Below, piece after piece: positions 33,123 through 46,136 of a stretch of 64,000 nucleotides of DNA. The position numbers were made by a program, and so were the translations under genes. Position 1 is the first letter of the stretch; every line of letters starts with the position of its first letter. A model generated the notes under the pieces. The model did not search any database and was not told the DNA's origin. It worked only from the letters and a program-made list of their open reading frames with translations. The stretch covers positions 5,671,912 through 5,735,911 of the forward strand of contig CM066920.1 of the NCBI GenBank assembly GCA_033964015.1, written 5' to 3'. Source of the DNA: Scolanthus callimorphus. Taxonomy: Eukaryota > Cnidaria > Anthozoa > Actiniaria > Edwardsiidae.

Positions 33123-34084
33123 GATGGAGGCCGGCCGAAAACACTACACGTGAAAAAGAAATCCAAGGGGCGGATTGTGCGCGATTTGGGTAGCACCGCT
33201 GACAGAGATAAGGTGTTTGGCTCGGGCTCGCGTATTCTTTGGTCCCAATTTTTTGGCGCGTGGTAGAAAAAGACACATCGGTGTTGGTCCAATAAATTAT
33301 TTAACAGTACTGATTTTGTTTTTCTTCAGTATCTTCCTTTTTTTAATTTTTACAATTTTTTTGAAGGCTGGATGGAGGATACCCTGCGAGCAGAGGTTTC
33401 TTTCTGTCAGTTCGTTTACCTTTTATTGAGGCTGTTCGCGTTGCTGGTATGTCGCGTTGTCGTTTGTTTTGCCCGCCGACCAGCAACGCGAACAGCCTCA
33501 ATAAAAGGTAAACGAACTGACAGAAAGAAACCTCTGCTCGCAGGGTAGATGGAGGATTGATCATAAAACCTTTTAAAAAGCTGAACGGGGGATAGCCTTG
33601 AAATCAAAGCCACAAAGAGCTCCATCAATCTCGTTTTCCAGCAAATAAAAGCAAATTACAGAGAAAGTATGTGCAGCAATCTTTGTAAAAGTGCGCGCGG
33701 CACGCGGAAAAAACGAGTGTCCCTGGGTCAAGTTGCAAATTTACTTCCGGTTCCGGTACCCGTGATTCTTGTTGGGTAAAATCGCGCCTTTTGATTGGCT
33801 GACGAAGTAGCAAGCGGGCTTCTTGAAATGTGAAAAGCTGCAAACGTTCACTTCGCTCGCCATAACGCGACTAGATTCGAAGCCCTCTTTCGTCTCTAGC
33901 GCAAAACTACAGCAAAAAACGAAGAAAACTCAAAGAAACCTGCCAAGAAGCAGCTTTGGTATCTTAACTTTTTAACAGTTATATTAGTTTATTAGAAATT
34001 TTAGTGTTTACCGTGCAGTTTTAGGCACTATTTTGAATATAAGAATTTAGGGTTTTTAGCAAAGTTCACAACTCAGTTCACATA
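33123..34084. promoter_or_regulatory. Bidirectional AIFM1 / cyclin A promoter region
   Basis: The two start codons face away from each other across 962 bases. Near cyclin A, GATTGGCTGACG (33789-33800) combines an inverted CCAAT box with a TGACG half-site. CGCGACTAGATTCGAA (about 33867-33882) resembles the CDE/CHR pair of cell-cycle promoters: a GC-rich box, a short spacer, then TTCGAA. A hairpin MITE occupies 33381-33546. The functional reading is inference from animal cyclin A promoters. Confidence 0.45.
33381..33546. mobile_element. Hairpin MITE with 67-base arms
   Basis: ACCCTGCGAGCAGAGGTTTC at the left (33381-33447) is mirrored base for base by the right arm (33480-33546), with a 32-base loop. 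It includes the shared terminus CAGAGGTTTCTTTCTGTCAG. Its apparent perfection suggests it is young. Confidence 0.85.
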
Positions 34085-37000
34085 ATGTCTTTGGCTTTCG
34101 GAGGAGCTTATCAGCTTACAAGCAATTCTAACCAAGAGATTCAGGAGAATAATACTTTTAAGAAAGCTAGGCTTGAAGATGGCCAAGTTAAACTCACGAA
34201 GCGGGCAGCTTTGGGGACCATAACCAACAACGTGGGATTGAGAGTGCAACCATTCCGAGCAGCAAAGGTACGTTGGAAAAGCTCGTGTTTGCCTCGTGTT
34301 TAACTATGTTTATGAAACAAGTGTGAGACTAGAAAGCTTTGAGCATCTTTTAACATGTTTTTTGTGCTTTATTTTATCGTTTACAGGCTGGGAACGGAGG
34401 CGCTGGATTAAAGAATGACGAAAACGCGTTCAGTCGTGCCGCCGCCAAATCTGCGTTCAGCATCCCAAGCACCGCTCAACAGAGCTTCTCCATTCACGTC
34501 GACCAAAACCCAAAAGTCTCTGCCAGTCAGAAATCTAACTCAACTCAAATAATTGAAGAATCAGTTTTAAATCCCGCTGTAACTACGCTATCACGACCAC
34601 CCTTGACGAATGTTTTCGTTGCCAGCAGAGAGACGAGCGAAGGTGAAATTTCGAATGTGAAGATGTGCACGTTCCTTGTGCTACAAATTTACCATACTTT
34701 TTACACCGCCTTATTTTCCTTTGCCTATAGATTACCGACTAAATGAATGCTCTGTTTCTTTTCCTACAGCCGATTCTCCTATGATAATTGATTCTGATTT
34801 GAGTAGCGAAGATGAGGACATAGAAACAAGCAGCCCAGCACCAAGCAGAGAACAAATCCACAACATCGACTCGTCCGTGGTTGACCCAATTCTCGGCGTC
34901 CCGGAGTACGCGGCCGATATCTTCAAATACCTAAAACAATCCGAGGTGAGTTGGGAAATTTTAATCTACTTTGTATAGTCTTCCATTGCTTAGTCGTGTT
35001 TTCAACTGTACTGTTTTTGACTTTGAGGCTCACTGAATTAAACGAACTTTTGAACAATGGGCTGCAAATTAAACTCGAACTCACAAAGGAAAATCTAACC
35101 GCATAAAAATGCATGTTTGCTCAACAAGGTACAACTTTGGGTGACAATTAGTATATATAATAGGACTCCATGCTGTCCAATTAAGAAAAATTGGATGATT
35201 CAGAGGAACTCCAAAATTGGACGAGGCCGCAGGCCGAGTCCAATTTGGAGTTCCGAGGAATCATCCACTTTTTTCTTAATTGGACAAGCATGAAGTCCTG
35301 TTATTTATTAATTATATAACATCCATGTTCAAACCCAAACTGTCCAATTAGAGCGCGCGCGATCCAATTAAAAAATAATTGGACGATTCAAGAAAAAATC
35401 AATTTGCCGGCACAATGGGATTTCGAGCTGGCTATATAATTATTTTAGGAACATGGTTATGGTTCCTCGGACTCATGCAAAAAATCTCGTGCAAAGAAAA
35501 TGCCAAATGCCCTCCTTCCTCAAACTATGCTTTAAGATTTTCAAATGTCTGCCATGTAGGGATCACATTTTATTCATGTTGCTGTGTGTACTGTAATAGC
35601 AGAAGTTCCTATAGCTGCCTTTACTTCCAGGAGGACTTTTGACTCACAGGGGGGCCATGAACATCCTGGGGAGAAGTGGGACTTGAATTTGAACTTCAAT
35701 GGGGGGGAGGGAGGGCTTTGGCTTCCTGGGGACATGAGTAGTTGTACCTGGAACTTGGTACTAGCTTTTAACTGAGTGTGTATTGTTTGAACTATATCAT
35801 TTGCCCAACAGCTCAAGTTCAAGGCTAATCCAGCATACATGCGTAAACAGAGAGACATCAACTCCAGCATGAGAGCAATTCTAGTGGACTGGCTGGTTGA
35901 GGTTGCAGAAGAATACAAACTGCTTCCCCAGACACTTTACCTTACCATTAACTACATAGATAGGTTTCTGTCAGCAATGTGTGTACTGAGAGGCAAACTG
36001 CAGCTTGTGGGAACTGCTTGCATGTTGTTGGCATCCAAGTTTGAGGAGATCTACCCTCCAGAAGTATGTGAGTTTGTGTACATCACAGACGACACTTATC
36101 CAGCCAAGCAGGTAATTTATTCAATGTTGTAGGTCAATGAGCTGTCTAAACTTTGCTGACATCACCAGGGTTTCTTGGCACACTCAAGTAATTTTTTGTA
36201 TTTGTTTGCAAATAGCACATACTGATGTAAGTACATGGACAGTGGGCTCTCATAATTCAAAATCTATTTATCACCTTGAGAACTTTACACAGTACTAATT
36301 TTGTTTGTTTATTGCAGGTTTTGAAAATGGAGCAGTTAGTCTTAAAAGTGCTGACATTTGATCTGTCAGTGCCAACAATTCTAAATTTCCTAGAGCGATT
36401 CCTCAAGGCCACTAGTACAACAGAATCCTCTTCCCCCAAAGTAGAAGCTCTTGCAAGGGTAAGTTATCATAATATCAAAATCTGTCAGATCAAACTCCCA
36501 TCATTTCCCTGTCAGTAAAGGTGCACAGATGCCCAATATATTGTACAGTATAACAAGCCTAACCTATCAGCTTTGTTCCTTTCCTTTACTCAAATAAGTT
36601 AGGCAATTGTTTTGGAACTAATACAATGCAATGACCTTGAATTTTGCAATTCAAGCCATAATAATTCACTCTGCATGTTGGTAGCTGTATCCTTCTAGAT
36701 GTCGTATATTCCAAAGAAAAGATAGTGAGTGAGTGCACTATCATGCACAAGTCATTTTTATTGGCATATAAATTTCTATAGCAAATATATTAACCATTGC
36801 TGCTTTTTCTTTCCTAAACCCATTTTAGTACCTTTGTGAGATCTCATTGCTGGACAGTGACCCCTTCTTAAAGTACCTTCCATCCACAATTGCAGCATCA
36901 GCAGTTGTACTATCACTGCATACATTAGGATTCCCTTACTGGGTAAGTCACTTGTACACAAGAATTTATTGTCAGGTGTCACATGGCTAGCAAACCACTA

Positions 37001-38631
37001 TATGAAGGTATGGTGTGTCATTAAGAACACCAGCCACACACTGATAAAACTGCAGTTGTGCTTATGTGAACCAGCCCTGTAGGTTTATGCAAAAGTTCTT
37101 GCTCAGGTAAAGGGGCTATGTCACGGTTGTTTTAACAAAATTCTATAACTAGGCCAGTGATCTGCAGAAACACACAGAATCCTATATTATGCTTCAACTT
37201 AGCCTTAGAAACGGGAACTGACATTTGCATTTTATAGACTTTAGGCATTCTTACATAAGATTTTATACATCGCTATCAGATTTCCAAGTTTGAAAACAAT
37301 TCAGCCTGGTAAGAAATCAAAATACCATTTGACATTTGCATTATATAGGCTTTAGGCATTCTTACATAAGATTTTATACATCGCTATCAGATTTCCAAGT
37401 TTGAAAACAGTTCAGCCTGGTAAGAAATCAAAATACCATTTTCGTCATCCAATTTCATCTGCTCAATAACATGCAAAAATACTCCAAATTCATGCTTATC
37501 TAGCAGTTGAAAGGTTATTTAACAAAGGTAGACTATTATTTTGTTCATTTCTTATAATTTGATTGTATTTAAGCTACCTAAAATAAGAATGACATAGCCC
37601 CTTTAACAACTCATTGATCAGACAAGTAAAACCAGCTGGATGGTCAAACACTAGTTCCCTGATGGCTAAAAACATACTCAATGGTGTGCCAACTTGTTCA
37701 TCAACTTTTCCAGTTGAGCAGGGGAACTGTTTTTTTTTTCCTGAAAATGGCACTCATGTGAAACAATTTCTTCGTTTGGCCACTTGAATATTAAAGAGCT
37801 AGCTCTTGTGCTAAGGATAAAAAACATTTGTCCCAGAGGTAGAGAACCTTTAAAGCATATTCAGGGACAACTCAGTGCAAAGATCAAAGTACTTATAAAA
37901 CTATTTGCTGCTTGACTGTGCATATTTAAGCATTAATATTTGCCAATAAAGTCCTAGAAAGTTGTTGCTCTAATGCTTTTATGATATAGCGGGGGAGAAC
38001 CATTACCTTAATACCAATCAGAGCGCGCGTTATATCGTAGCTATATAAAACCATATAAGTAAACAGCAAATCAACATGTTTATCCCGAAACCACTTTGTC
38101 AACAGAACAACACATTGTGTCATTATACTGGCTTTGAACTACATGATCTTCAAGCTTGCATTCAAGATTTGCATCGTGCATTTGCTCATGCACCAAAGCA
38201 TCCACAGCAGGCTACCAGGGAAAAGTACAAGACCTCAAAGTAAGTAGCCTGAGTATCTGTCAGGTGGAATTTTATTTTCCCCGAGAGAAAATAAGGGAGA
38301 AAAAAAATTAAGCCTGATACAATTACTTGTAGTGCAAGGCACCCCCTTTTAAGGCGACTGTCAAGATCATGTCAAAATAGCTGCCATTGCAACCAAACCC
38401 TATATCCAGATCAGTGCACCTATTTGTGCAAGAATGCTTTTGTGTTTCACGATTTTGAGGATAGTCAGTTGAGAACAATGGCTTTTCGAACTGGATGCCA
38501 TATTTGAACAGTGTATGGCAATACAAGCACATGATTACAAAAGCAATGTTTTCCATTCATGCTTTTTACTATTTTTCAGGTTCTACAATGTATCTACGCT
38601 TTCTCCTCCAGAATCCCTGCCAATGGCTTAG
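34085..38631 (+). CDS. CCNA2: Cyclin A, 8 exons
   Basis: Cyclin A activates CDK2 and CDK1 in S phase and G2. Exons: 34085-34267 (ATG), 34387-34642, 34770-34945, 35812-36111, 36318-36458, 36829-36942, 38106-38239, 38580-38631 (TAG), all with agreeing phases, 1356 bases or 451 residues (human CCNA2: 432). The N-terminus has a destruction box, RAALGTITN. The first cyclin box holds the [16 protein letters not shown] hydrophobic patch, [20 protein letters not shown] and [14 protein letters not shown]. The second runs through [26 protein letters not shown] and REKYKTSK, ending in [10 protein letters not shown]. Key CDK-contact residues (Lys and Glu in [15 protein letters not shown]) are present. 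AATAAA at about 38633 directly follows the stop. It is head to head with AIFM1. As invertebrates usually have one cyclin A, the A1/A2 label is nominal. Confidence 0.95.
35162..35300. mobile_element. Hairpin element in cyclin A intron 3
   Basis: AGGACTCCATGCTGTCCAAT is mirrored by ATTGGACAAGCATGAAGTCC, with an inner pair GGATGATTCAGAGGAACTCC and its near inverse GGAGTTCCGAGGAATCATCC around GGCCGCAGGCC. It forms a long imperfect stem. The word TCCAATTA recurs just after it. Confidence 0.7.
37219..37438. repeat. 110-bp tandem duplication in cyclin A intron 6
   Basis: The block from TGACATTTGCATTTTATAG to AAATCAAAATACCATT occurs twice, head to tail, with only a few mismatches. It has no effect on coding. 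Confidence 0.85.
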
Positions 38632-38845
38632 AAATAAATTGTACAAATTTTTAGCAAATCCAGGTTTTATATTATAGATAGAAACTTAATATTCTTATAT
38701 TCATATTAGTGTCTTCATATAGTGTTTTTAATGTGTAAGTAGTTTTCCTTTTAATTCTCAGTCCATGTCAGTTAATTTTAGCAATGTAATTATATAACTC
38801 AGTTACTGTAAATACTGTGTAATTGGTTTTACATCAACAAAGTGA

Positions 38846-38927
38846 GAGTGAATTTCATATGACTGTAGTGAATAAACCTATAGGAGAATGATTACAATTA
38901 CTCATGACAGTCATCTGAAATCCACTG
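38846..38927. mobile_element. MITE, GAGCGGATTTC family
   Basis: GAGTGAATTTCATATGACTG at the left and CAGTCATCTGAAATCCACT at the right are inverted, about 80 bases apart, as in the SPATA18 copy. Confidence 0.65.
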
Positions 38928-39363
38928 TAATGATCAAGGGATGTCAGAGTAAATCTGCTACTATTACAAAGCTCATTTTCAAAAACGTAAAACATGTATA
39001 CTACTGATGTTCACTATTCCTTTTTCTTTTTCACTACCAGCTAATGTAAGTTCTATTTTCAGCAGCTATTGAAACCTGCAACATCCCTGAGTAATAATTT
39101 ATAAGCATAAAGATCTTTGCCCAAAATTTCAGTGGGCTAAGTAAGCCATTCCTGAATAACACTCCAGTGGCTATAAAAAGAAATTTCATTTTGTGTTACT
39201 GTTCACTGGGATTTACACAGGGTCTCAATTTGGGGTTGCTTGTATGCACGGGTACACAATGGTGAAGAGGGATGACCAAATTGCACTCAAAACATTAGGC
39301 TAAGAGAATGATTGCAGACAGCTGTATAGAAAGCTGTGCAGGAAGTCAATTCAAATGTAAAAG

Positions 39364-39875
39364 GTACAGCCGATTGCGTTTGAGCGTTTTACCCTAACAG
39401 TTCGCACGTTACGTTTGAACCAAATTTAATCGAGTGGAATGGTTAGGAAACCTGACACCCTGTTATTGTACTATCTCTTTGTTCAGTTTTTCTGTGGAAT
39501 CCTTTTGTCTGTGCACTGTCACTGTACATGAGTACCAAAATCCAGCCAATAAGATGCAAGTGCACTTTCACCTATGCACATCATATGAGCTTAAAACAAA
39601 AGATTGTGCACTCTATGTCACGCTATTGTGTTGTTCCTTTGAAGTTTGCCGGGCTTCCTAACCATTCCCTTCTATAAACTATGGTTTGAAAGTTGTGTTG
39701 TGAGACAAAAAGTCGGACGTTTCCAAGAGCAACCGCCATGTGCATTTTCACTGACCAATCAGAGGACAGAACTCTCTGGTGCGCCATAGAAACGTCTCGT
39801 TTCATCCTAGAAACGCAACTTTCAAACATAACGTGCGAACTGTTAGGGTAAAACGCTCAAACGCAATCAGCTGTA
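39364..39875. mobile_element. MITE with about 45-bp inverted ends
   Basis: TACAGCCGATTGCGTTTGAG then CGTTTTACCCTAACAG is inverted at the right as CTGTTAGGGTAAAACGCTCA then AACGCAATCAGCTGTA. A second inverted pair, GGTTAGGAAACC and its inverse region, lies inside. There is no transposase. Confidence 0.75.
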
Positions 39876-40714
39876 TAAGAACCTGGTAAAATGTTGAATT
39901 CATCATTCAAAAATATGCCAGCATTTTGGACAGGGGTGTCATAACCACTAAAAAATATAATCGTTTTTGTCGATTTACTGTGTTTATCTGCCCCAAAAGA
40001 GGAACTCACTAGTACTCCTTTATCTAACCTGAATAATTCTATGCTTCACATTTTACAGCAGTTTGAATGAGTCTGTGATTGTCTACAGACTACAACAACC
40101 CGAAGAAAACTGAGCTATTCAAGTGTATGCAACATGTACATTAAATAAGATGCACTCTCTTGTATTATGTGTAATGTACATTTCATTGTAAATTGTGTAA
40201 ATAAATGTGTACATGATAAGTGCTTTGTATAGAATGGATGTTGGATGCAAATATTTCAATTTTATTTTCAACAGAAAAAATGTTATGTATACCTGAATTC
40301 TCCTTGGAGGGAAATAGTGTACCCAACCCTTTTTCTGAAATGGATTTCCCAAGTGGAACCTTTGCATATGGTGAAAGATCAATGTTTGGAATCTCAGTTA
40401 TTTCCATCTTAGGGCCCATGGGCACCCAAGCTGCATTTCAGGCACAAGAATATTAGCGCAGTTGAAAATTCAATGCAAATTTACAGCTTGTACTTGTGAA
40501 ATGCAGAGAACAGTACCATAGGAACCCCTTTGGGACTCTTGTCAAATTTCGGTTTTGACATCTTGGCAGCTAACACTTCACAAAGCCAGGGTCTGCACCT
40601 TCTTTATGTATCTAAACACTGAGCAGTACCCATCTTACAATGAATATACAAATTCGATAATAGGGAGAGTGTTTATTACAGATGCCAATAGTAAAAAATC
40701 CTCTCTGGAGGGAA

Positions 40715-43700
40715 CTAGAAACCATAGCCTGGTGGTGGGTTATCCAGGAACTCTTGTTCTTCAGGAGTGTTTGTTCTCCCTAAAGCTTTGTTACGTCCAA
40801 CAAAACGACCAAATCTCTTCATGATTTCCTACAATAAAATTGAGAGGAATAATTACATTGGTATTATGTGCTTTGAGGAGGGGTCTTTCTGTCAGTCTTA
40901 TTAAAAAATATCAGCTAGAAATGGGCTGTTCCAAAAAAAAGGCCAAGCCTCCTATCAAGGAACTCCAGATTTCCAAAAATTGCTTTACAACCATATCAGG
41001 TTTCCCACTATATCATGAAAACAAAATTCCCTGACTTTTCACTGACTAAAAGCAATTTTCCCTGACATCTGCATAAGGGATTGGGCAATTCCAGAAAATA
41101 GAGGTACCCTTCCCACGGGCGGCACTAGTTCTTGACCCCCCATGCATCCAGAACTTCCAAAATGGTTTACCCCCCCATGCATATAGAATTCCGGGCAGGT
41201 TAAAGAAATCCAGCTTCGAAAACCCCCCCTTGCAATCAGAATTCCGAGCTCTTAACCCCCTCCCCCCCCCCCCCCCCCCGATCCCATCGGAATTCCCAAA
41301 TGCCGCCCGTGGGGGCGTACCTTTATTTTCTGGAATTGCCCATTTTACTTAAAATCAAAGAAGAAGAAATGTCAATTTCATGTAGAATGCTGTTGTTTAA
41401 AATTTATGACAGAGAAAACAATTTGAATTGTTTTACAGTGGCTCAAAAGTAAATTCCCTGACTTTGAGCTGTTTTGTAAAATTCCCTGACCTTTTTCAAA
41501 ATTCCCTGACCTTGAAAAATTTTCAGATTTCCCTGACTTTTCAAGGTGAGTGGGAGCCCTGCATATGCATTGCTACATGACCTTGAAATTCACTGTTGTG
41601 ATTGGCAATTTTACACAAGAAAACTGTAATGTTAATTTTCTTGAACCAGAGAGTTAAACATTTGAGGCAAAGAAGCCAAAGGATAGCTTAGAACCATTTC
41701 GACCCAATGAAGAGGTAGAATCCAGCATTTTGGTTTGACTTATAGTTACAAATTGAGGTTGTGTAGCAATGCATGCAGTGGTAAGTATTAAAAAGTATAA
41801 TATCAAGAAAAGCTTGTAATAGTAAGGGAATTCAAATAGGCACCTTATGTTTCTTTGCAAACTCGAAAAATCCTACAGCAGCCTTTTCATCACTGGTCCC
41901 TTTGGTTTCTTCTACCATTTCTTCAAAATACTTCACTGCTAGATCCTACAAAATGCAAGGGAAAATCAGTAATATTAGAATTGCCTTTTTATTAGCCTGA
42001 AACAGCAGATCTTGTTGTTTAAGCAAGTTCATGCAATCAATAATGAGGTGACTATAAAAAAGGACCATTATTTTGAGTCATAAAGGCGGGGATGCATTCT
42101 GCATCTGTGGCGGTTAGTTCTGTCTGGTGACTTTCCCCAAGCAGGGTTGGTTACTAAATCGTTATGCATTTCCTGTCATTGTCCGACTTGAATACTCCCA
42201 TCCAATCCAGTTTCCTAGTGTGACTGGGGAGATGGGTGAGGTCACATGTTGCTGTAAACTTGCCACCCCCACGTTATCTTGCCAAACTGTTAGTTGTTGT
42301 TACTTCTGTTTCCCTTGAGCATAGAGCGACAATTTAATGTGAAACATTCTGGTAGTTCTATCCCCCAGGGCTATCTCAAAACAAGCTATTGTTTTTAGAG
42401 CTATAAATGAATGAATAAAGAAAGCAAAAAAAACGTTTTGCTTGGTTTTTGACCCTTTCATTCATTTGTGTACCCCTAAAAAAATACCATTTATTAGTGA
42501 AAGCCACAATGTTTCTTCGATACCCCCTAAAAAATACCTGAGAGTCTATTTTGACCCTTAAAAAATATGACGAGCACCCCTATCAGGTCCACATGTGAAG
42601 AACCCCCCCTCCAGGGGCTATCCCTAAGCCTTCACAGGAAATTCACAGGTTGCTCTCCAGTAGTGTGAAATGACTCTACCTGACACTCTAGATCTTCTGC
42701 ATGCTCTAGTGGCAGTAACACAAATGTCTGCTTGTAAGAGGGAAGACTTTTGTAGAATGAATAGTTATTCTTTAACATCTATAAAATAGAATTTATCAAT
42801 ATTAGACTAGAAGTTCAGATTGTCTATGAGTCAATAGGTTCATGAGGCTTGTAGCTCCTGAGCCCTGAAATGACTAAACATGACCCATGGATAAAGAATG
42901 ATAAAATCCTAAAATCTCCCTTGTTTTAGAGTCCGAGCCCAAGTCGTTTCCTGATACTAGTACGTAAAATCTGTGTGTAAATTTTCCAACCCAAAAATAT
43001 GTCTGCCCCCACTCCCCATGAAGTGTGCTTATGAGTACCCCTAGGGTAATGCTCAAAATGTTGCATTGTGATCCATGAAGGTATCATTACCTTTTTAGTG
43101 AGTTGCTCACATTTCTTATCTCTTGCAAAGGCTCTAGCAGTTCCCTTTAAAATAAAATGTATAAATGGTGACAATCATGATGGACAGAGCATGTCCATGA
43201 TGGATTAGGGTTGTTGCTTAATTTCATTTTGGGAGGGGCAGTCATACCTGTCAACCCAACTGCGTCAAAAATCTTGAGATTCTCCCTCACGTGGCAAATA
43301 AATACAGAAAATGTATGAAATCCTGAGAGTGACAATGCGGGTGATATATAACAGTAAATGTATGAAAATTTTCACAAACATCATGCGGGTGATAGGCTTC
43401 AAAATCTTGTGACACCCGCCTAATGCGTGTGAGTTGACAGCTATGGGCAGTGGAAAGTACAATTTTGGTAACTGTTGCTTTAATTTGTAGATCAAACTAT
43501 AATTGTGCTCATTCTTAAAAACATCATCCCATTGGTTTTTATCTCTATGGGTGCAGGAAACCAATTGATGCTGGAGCCATAACTTTATGGTATGGTCACT
43601 ATATTGACAGAAAAGCTCACCCTGTAAATGCTGCGACAGAATTGATCCTGTAGAATAATCAGAGCTAATGTAGCAGTAGGATCATCTTCCCAGTGTTTCA

Positions 43701-44115
43701 ACTGATCAGTCTCTGCCAGCTGAACCTGGTGACAAAATACAGTATTTTGGGATATGATATGGATATTTTCTGGAACCGCACATTCAAGAATTATTGGGAG
43801 ACAACCCTACATCCCTTAAATCAGAAATCCCAGACAGCCTTGTTAATTTTGACAATTATTTGAGTCACATGATACCACAAACCTATCCTGTCATGTAATA
43901 ATAAATGGCAAGTGAAAAAATGGCAATAGGAAACCCCGTAATTACTATATGACTGCTGAATATATTTTCTGAAAAACATACCAATGCACCAAATTTTCTC
44001 GTATTTCTTTATCCACTTTTTCTCCTCCACCAAACCATTGTGCTCTTGTACTGGGGTCATCTTCATTACCATACCAATACTTTAGCACTTCTTGGACTCT
44101 TTTATCATTAGCCAT
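40715..44115 (-). CDS. DUF924 family protein, copy 1, one-base frameshift in exon 1
   Basis: DUF924 (PF06041) is a widespread alpha-helical, TPR-like family of unknown function, usually about 180-200 residues. Exons on the minus strand: 44115-43982, 43725-43621, 43144-43091, 42778-42680, 41945-41844, 40828-40715 (stop). The lengths equal those of copy 2 except exon 1, which is 134 bases instead of 135: one T is lost in the run where copy 2 reads CAAATTTTTCTCG, so the frame breaks just before the donor. All other exons are open: DQFCRSIYR, GTARAFARDKKCEQLTKK, LPLEHAEDLECQ and, at the end, NTPEEQEFLDNPPPGYSF. This may be a true lesion or an assembly error. Glu in LEHAED is Met in copy 2. Confidence 0.75.
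41082..41342. mobile_element. MITE present only in unit 1, TGGGCAATTCC family
   Basis: TGGGCAATTCCAGAAAATAG is inverted as TTATTTTCTGGAATTGCCCA; the interior is that of 25906-26160 in the opposite orientation and has a long C run near 41269-41279. Unit 2 has the empty site: AAGGGATTTTACTT at about 47812-47825. Confidence 0.85.
43242..43443. mobile_element. MITE, ACCTGTCAAC family, in both units
   Basis: ATACCTGTCAACCCAACT at the left and GAGTTGACAGCTAT at the right are imperfect inverted ends. The same element is at about 49726-49914 in unit 2, so it predates the duplication. The element at 61364-61616 has similar ends. Confidence 0.5.
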
Positions 44116-46136
44116 GGTGGACACTGAACCAATGAAATAAATAATATATTCCATGAAGAAGATCTATCAAAAATACCATTCATAATATTTTTTTATAAAA
44201 ACCCTGTCCAGAGCAAAGTGGTAGACATTTTGAAAATTCGGAATCTGAGTCTCCCAAAACTGCAGAAAAAAATGTGAAAGAAAGAGGTGTTCACGGTTCG
44301 AATGTCCTGACTATAAAATTGCATGTTCCTAAAAAGCCAAACACTTTGAAATTCTTAACAAAAACAATCCCCACAAGGGAATGGAAATTCCAGCTGGGTG
44401 GGGGTAATTTGACCTGATTTCTTCCATACAAATACTGTATTTTCCTTTGGAAATTCCAGAGAGGAGGAGGTCTTTCAACCCCCTTCTGAGGGGGGGGGGG
44501 GGGGGGGGTGGATTTTCTGGAACCACACATTACAAAAAGAGCTGGGAGTTGATTTAATTCAGCTCTCTGCATGACTGGCTTTTTCAACTCCTTTCAATCA
44601 ACACATATATGCCCCTAAATCCCCACCTTGTAAAACACAGTCCCCTGCCTTTATTGATGTGCATTCTTTTACTATAACAAATTTTCACGGGTGTAAATGA
44701 TTTAGGAAGAGGGCAAGGACTGGCAAAAGCAGAATTTATTACGTAACTTTATGTACGTTGATAATAATCAATGAACCTTCATGAACCTTCTTATGGTAAT
44801 TCCCCTGAAATAAAACTTGTCGTAGAATTTTTTTCTTAATTTGTCTATTTACTATTTAGTATATAAGGAATAAAATATGAAATAAAAAGAGGGGGTGCCC
44901 ATGCTCGTTTAGAAACTGTGATGGCGCAAACATACCCCATTTTTAGTGCCTGAGGGCTATTTTGTGAAGGAATGCGTGAAACACGGAAATTGTGATAAAA
45001 CGCTCACTAATGAAGCAATCCAGTTCGCTTGCAAGTTTGAACATAACTGTTGGATGCTTCACTACCTAGGACGAACATTGAATGTTTAATTTTCTATGTG
45101 TGTTGACGTTACCTTGAAAATGTGCAAAAATGTGCGCACCGCTCGTGATAATTTGAGAGTCTTTGGTGTCTCATTTTGGGGCTTTTTATGACGATAGCTC
45201 AAAACTTGTCGTGGAAATCTCTTTAAACTTTTTTTATAACAGGGGAATGATAGTTTTATCAAAATGGTAAAATAAAAAATGGGGGTGCCCAATCTCGTTT
45301 TCGCGCAATATCCCAAAAAGCGACTTTTTCTTGGTGTTTCTCGCTCAAATGGGGATATTTAGCTTGCGCGCGCGCGCTCGATTGCGTCATTTTCGAACGA
45401 ATTGATCGCGCGTCCATGCGCAGAACAGCGTGCGCCGTGCAAAACAGGGGAATAACCTTAATCTCATAGAAGAACGATGCATGTATGATGGCTGGGGCAT
45501 TTACAGTAGGGGCTTCATGTATATATTGCATATTTTTTTTATTTTAATTTTTCTCTCAGAAATTCTTATTAAAAGCCTTCGGCAAAATGAGTTTTTCTTA
45601 CAATTTGACACCGTTCGCTAGAGCAGCAAAGGTCGGCGAACAACAATACCGTCTAAACACTTTTTGCACGACATGACAAATGAAACCTGACAAATAGTAC
45701 TTATGTAGAACAAGCCAATCGAAATCTCAAGCAAATTTGACCGTATAGTATTAACCTTTCAAGAAATAAAGCTGATGTTAACGGCGTATTAACGGGCACA
45801 GCTAGCTATGATCGTTCAGGCAGTATGCTATAGTACCAAGTCGGATGGCTGTATCTGGTTATATACTCGACGTATACTGTAAAACATGAACGTTGACTTA
45901 CGATTTTAAGAGACTGCAGTCGATTAGAAGCGTTTCAGACGTCCTAGGGGTGAATTGAGTTATCTGTCTTGCAGAGACAACAATAATCCCGAGCAGTTTT
46001 GTTCATGCGTCGACGCACTGCGATTATTTGTGTACGGCCTGTGTGGGTTCGCTGTGGTACAGCCACGTGACTAGATCGCGGCCTAGAAGGACAAGTTTTA
46101 ATTACTTCTAAGATTTGCAGGATCAATCTTTGTACG
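44116..46136. promoter_or_regulatory. Upstream region between DUF924 copy 1 and the plus-strand exon
   Basis: The region is shared with unit 2 (50587-50936 and 60061-61194). It contains a G run at about 44486-44508, a CG-rich patch around 45360-45440, and, near the plus-strand exon, TGCGTCGACGCA and CAGCCACGTGAC, an E-box-like CACGTG. It presumably drives transcription in both directions. No other gene is recognised. Confidence 0.35.

Noticed and set aside
37740..38105. Additional cyclin A exon
   Set aside because: Exons 6 and 7 already join in phase and match the family without it.
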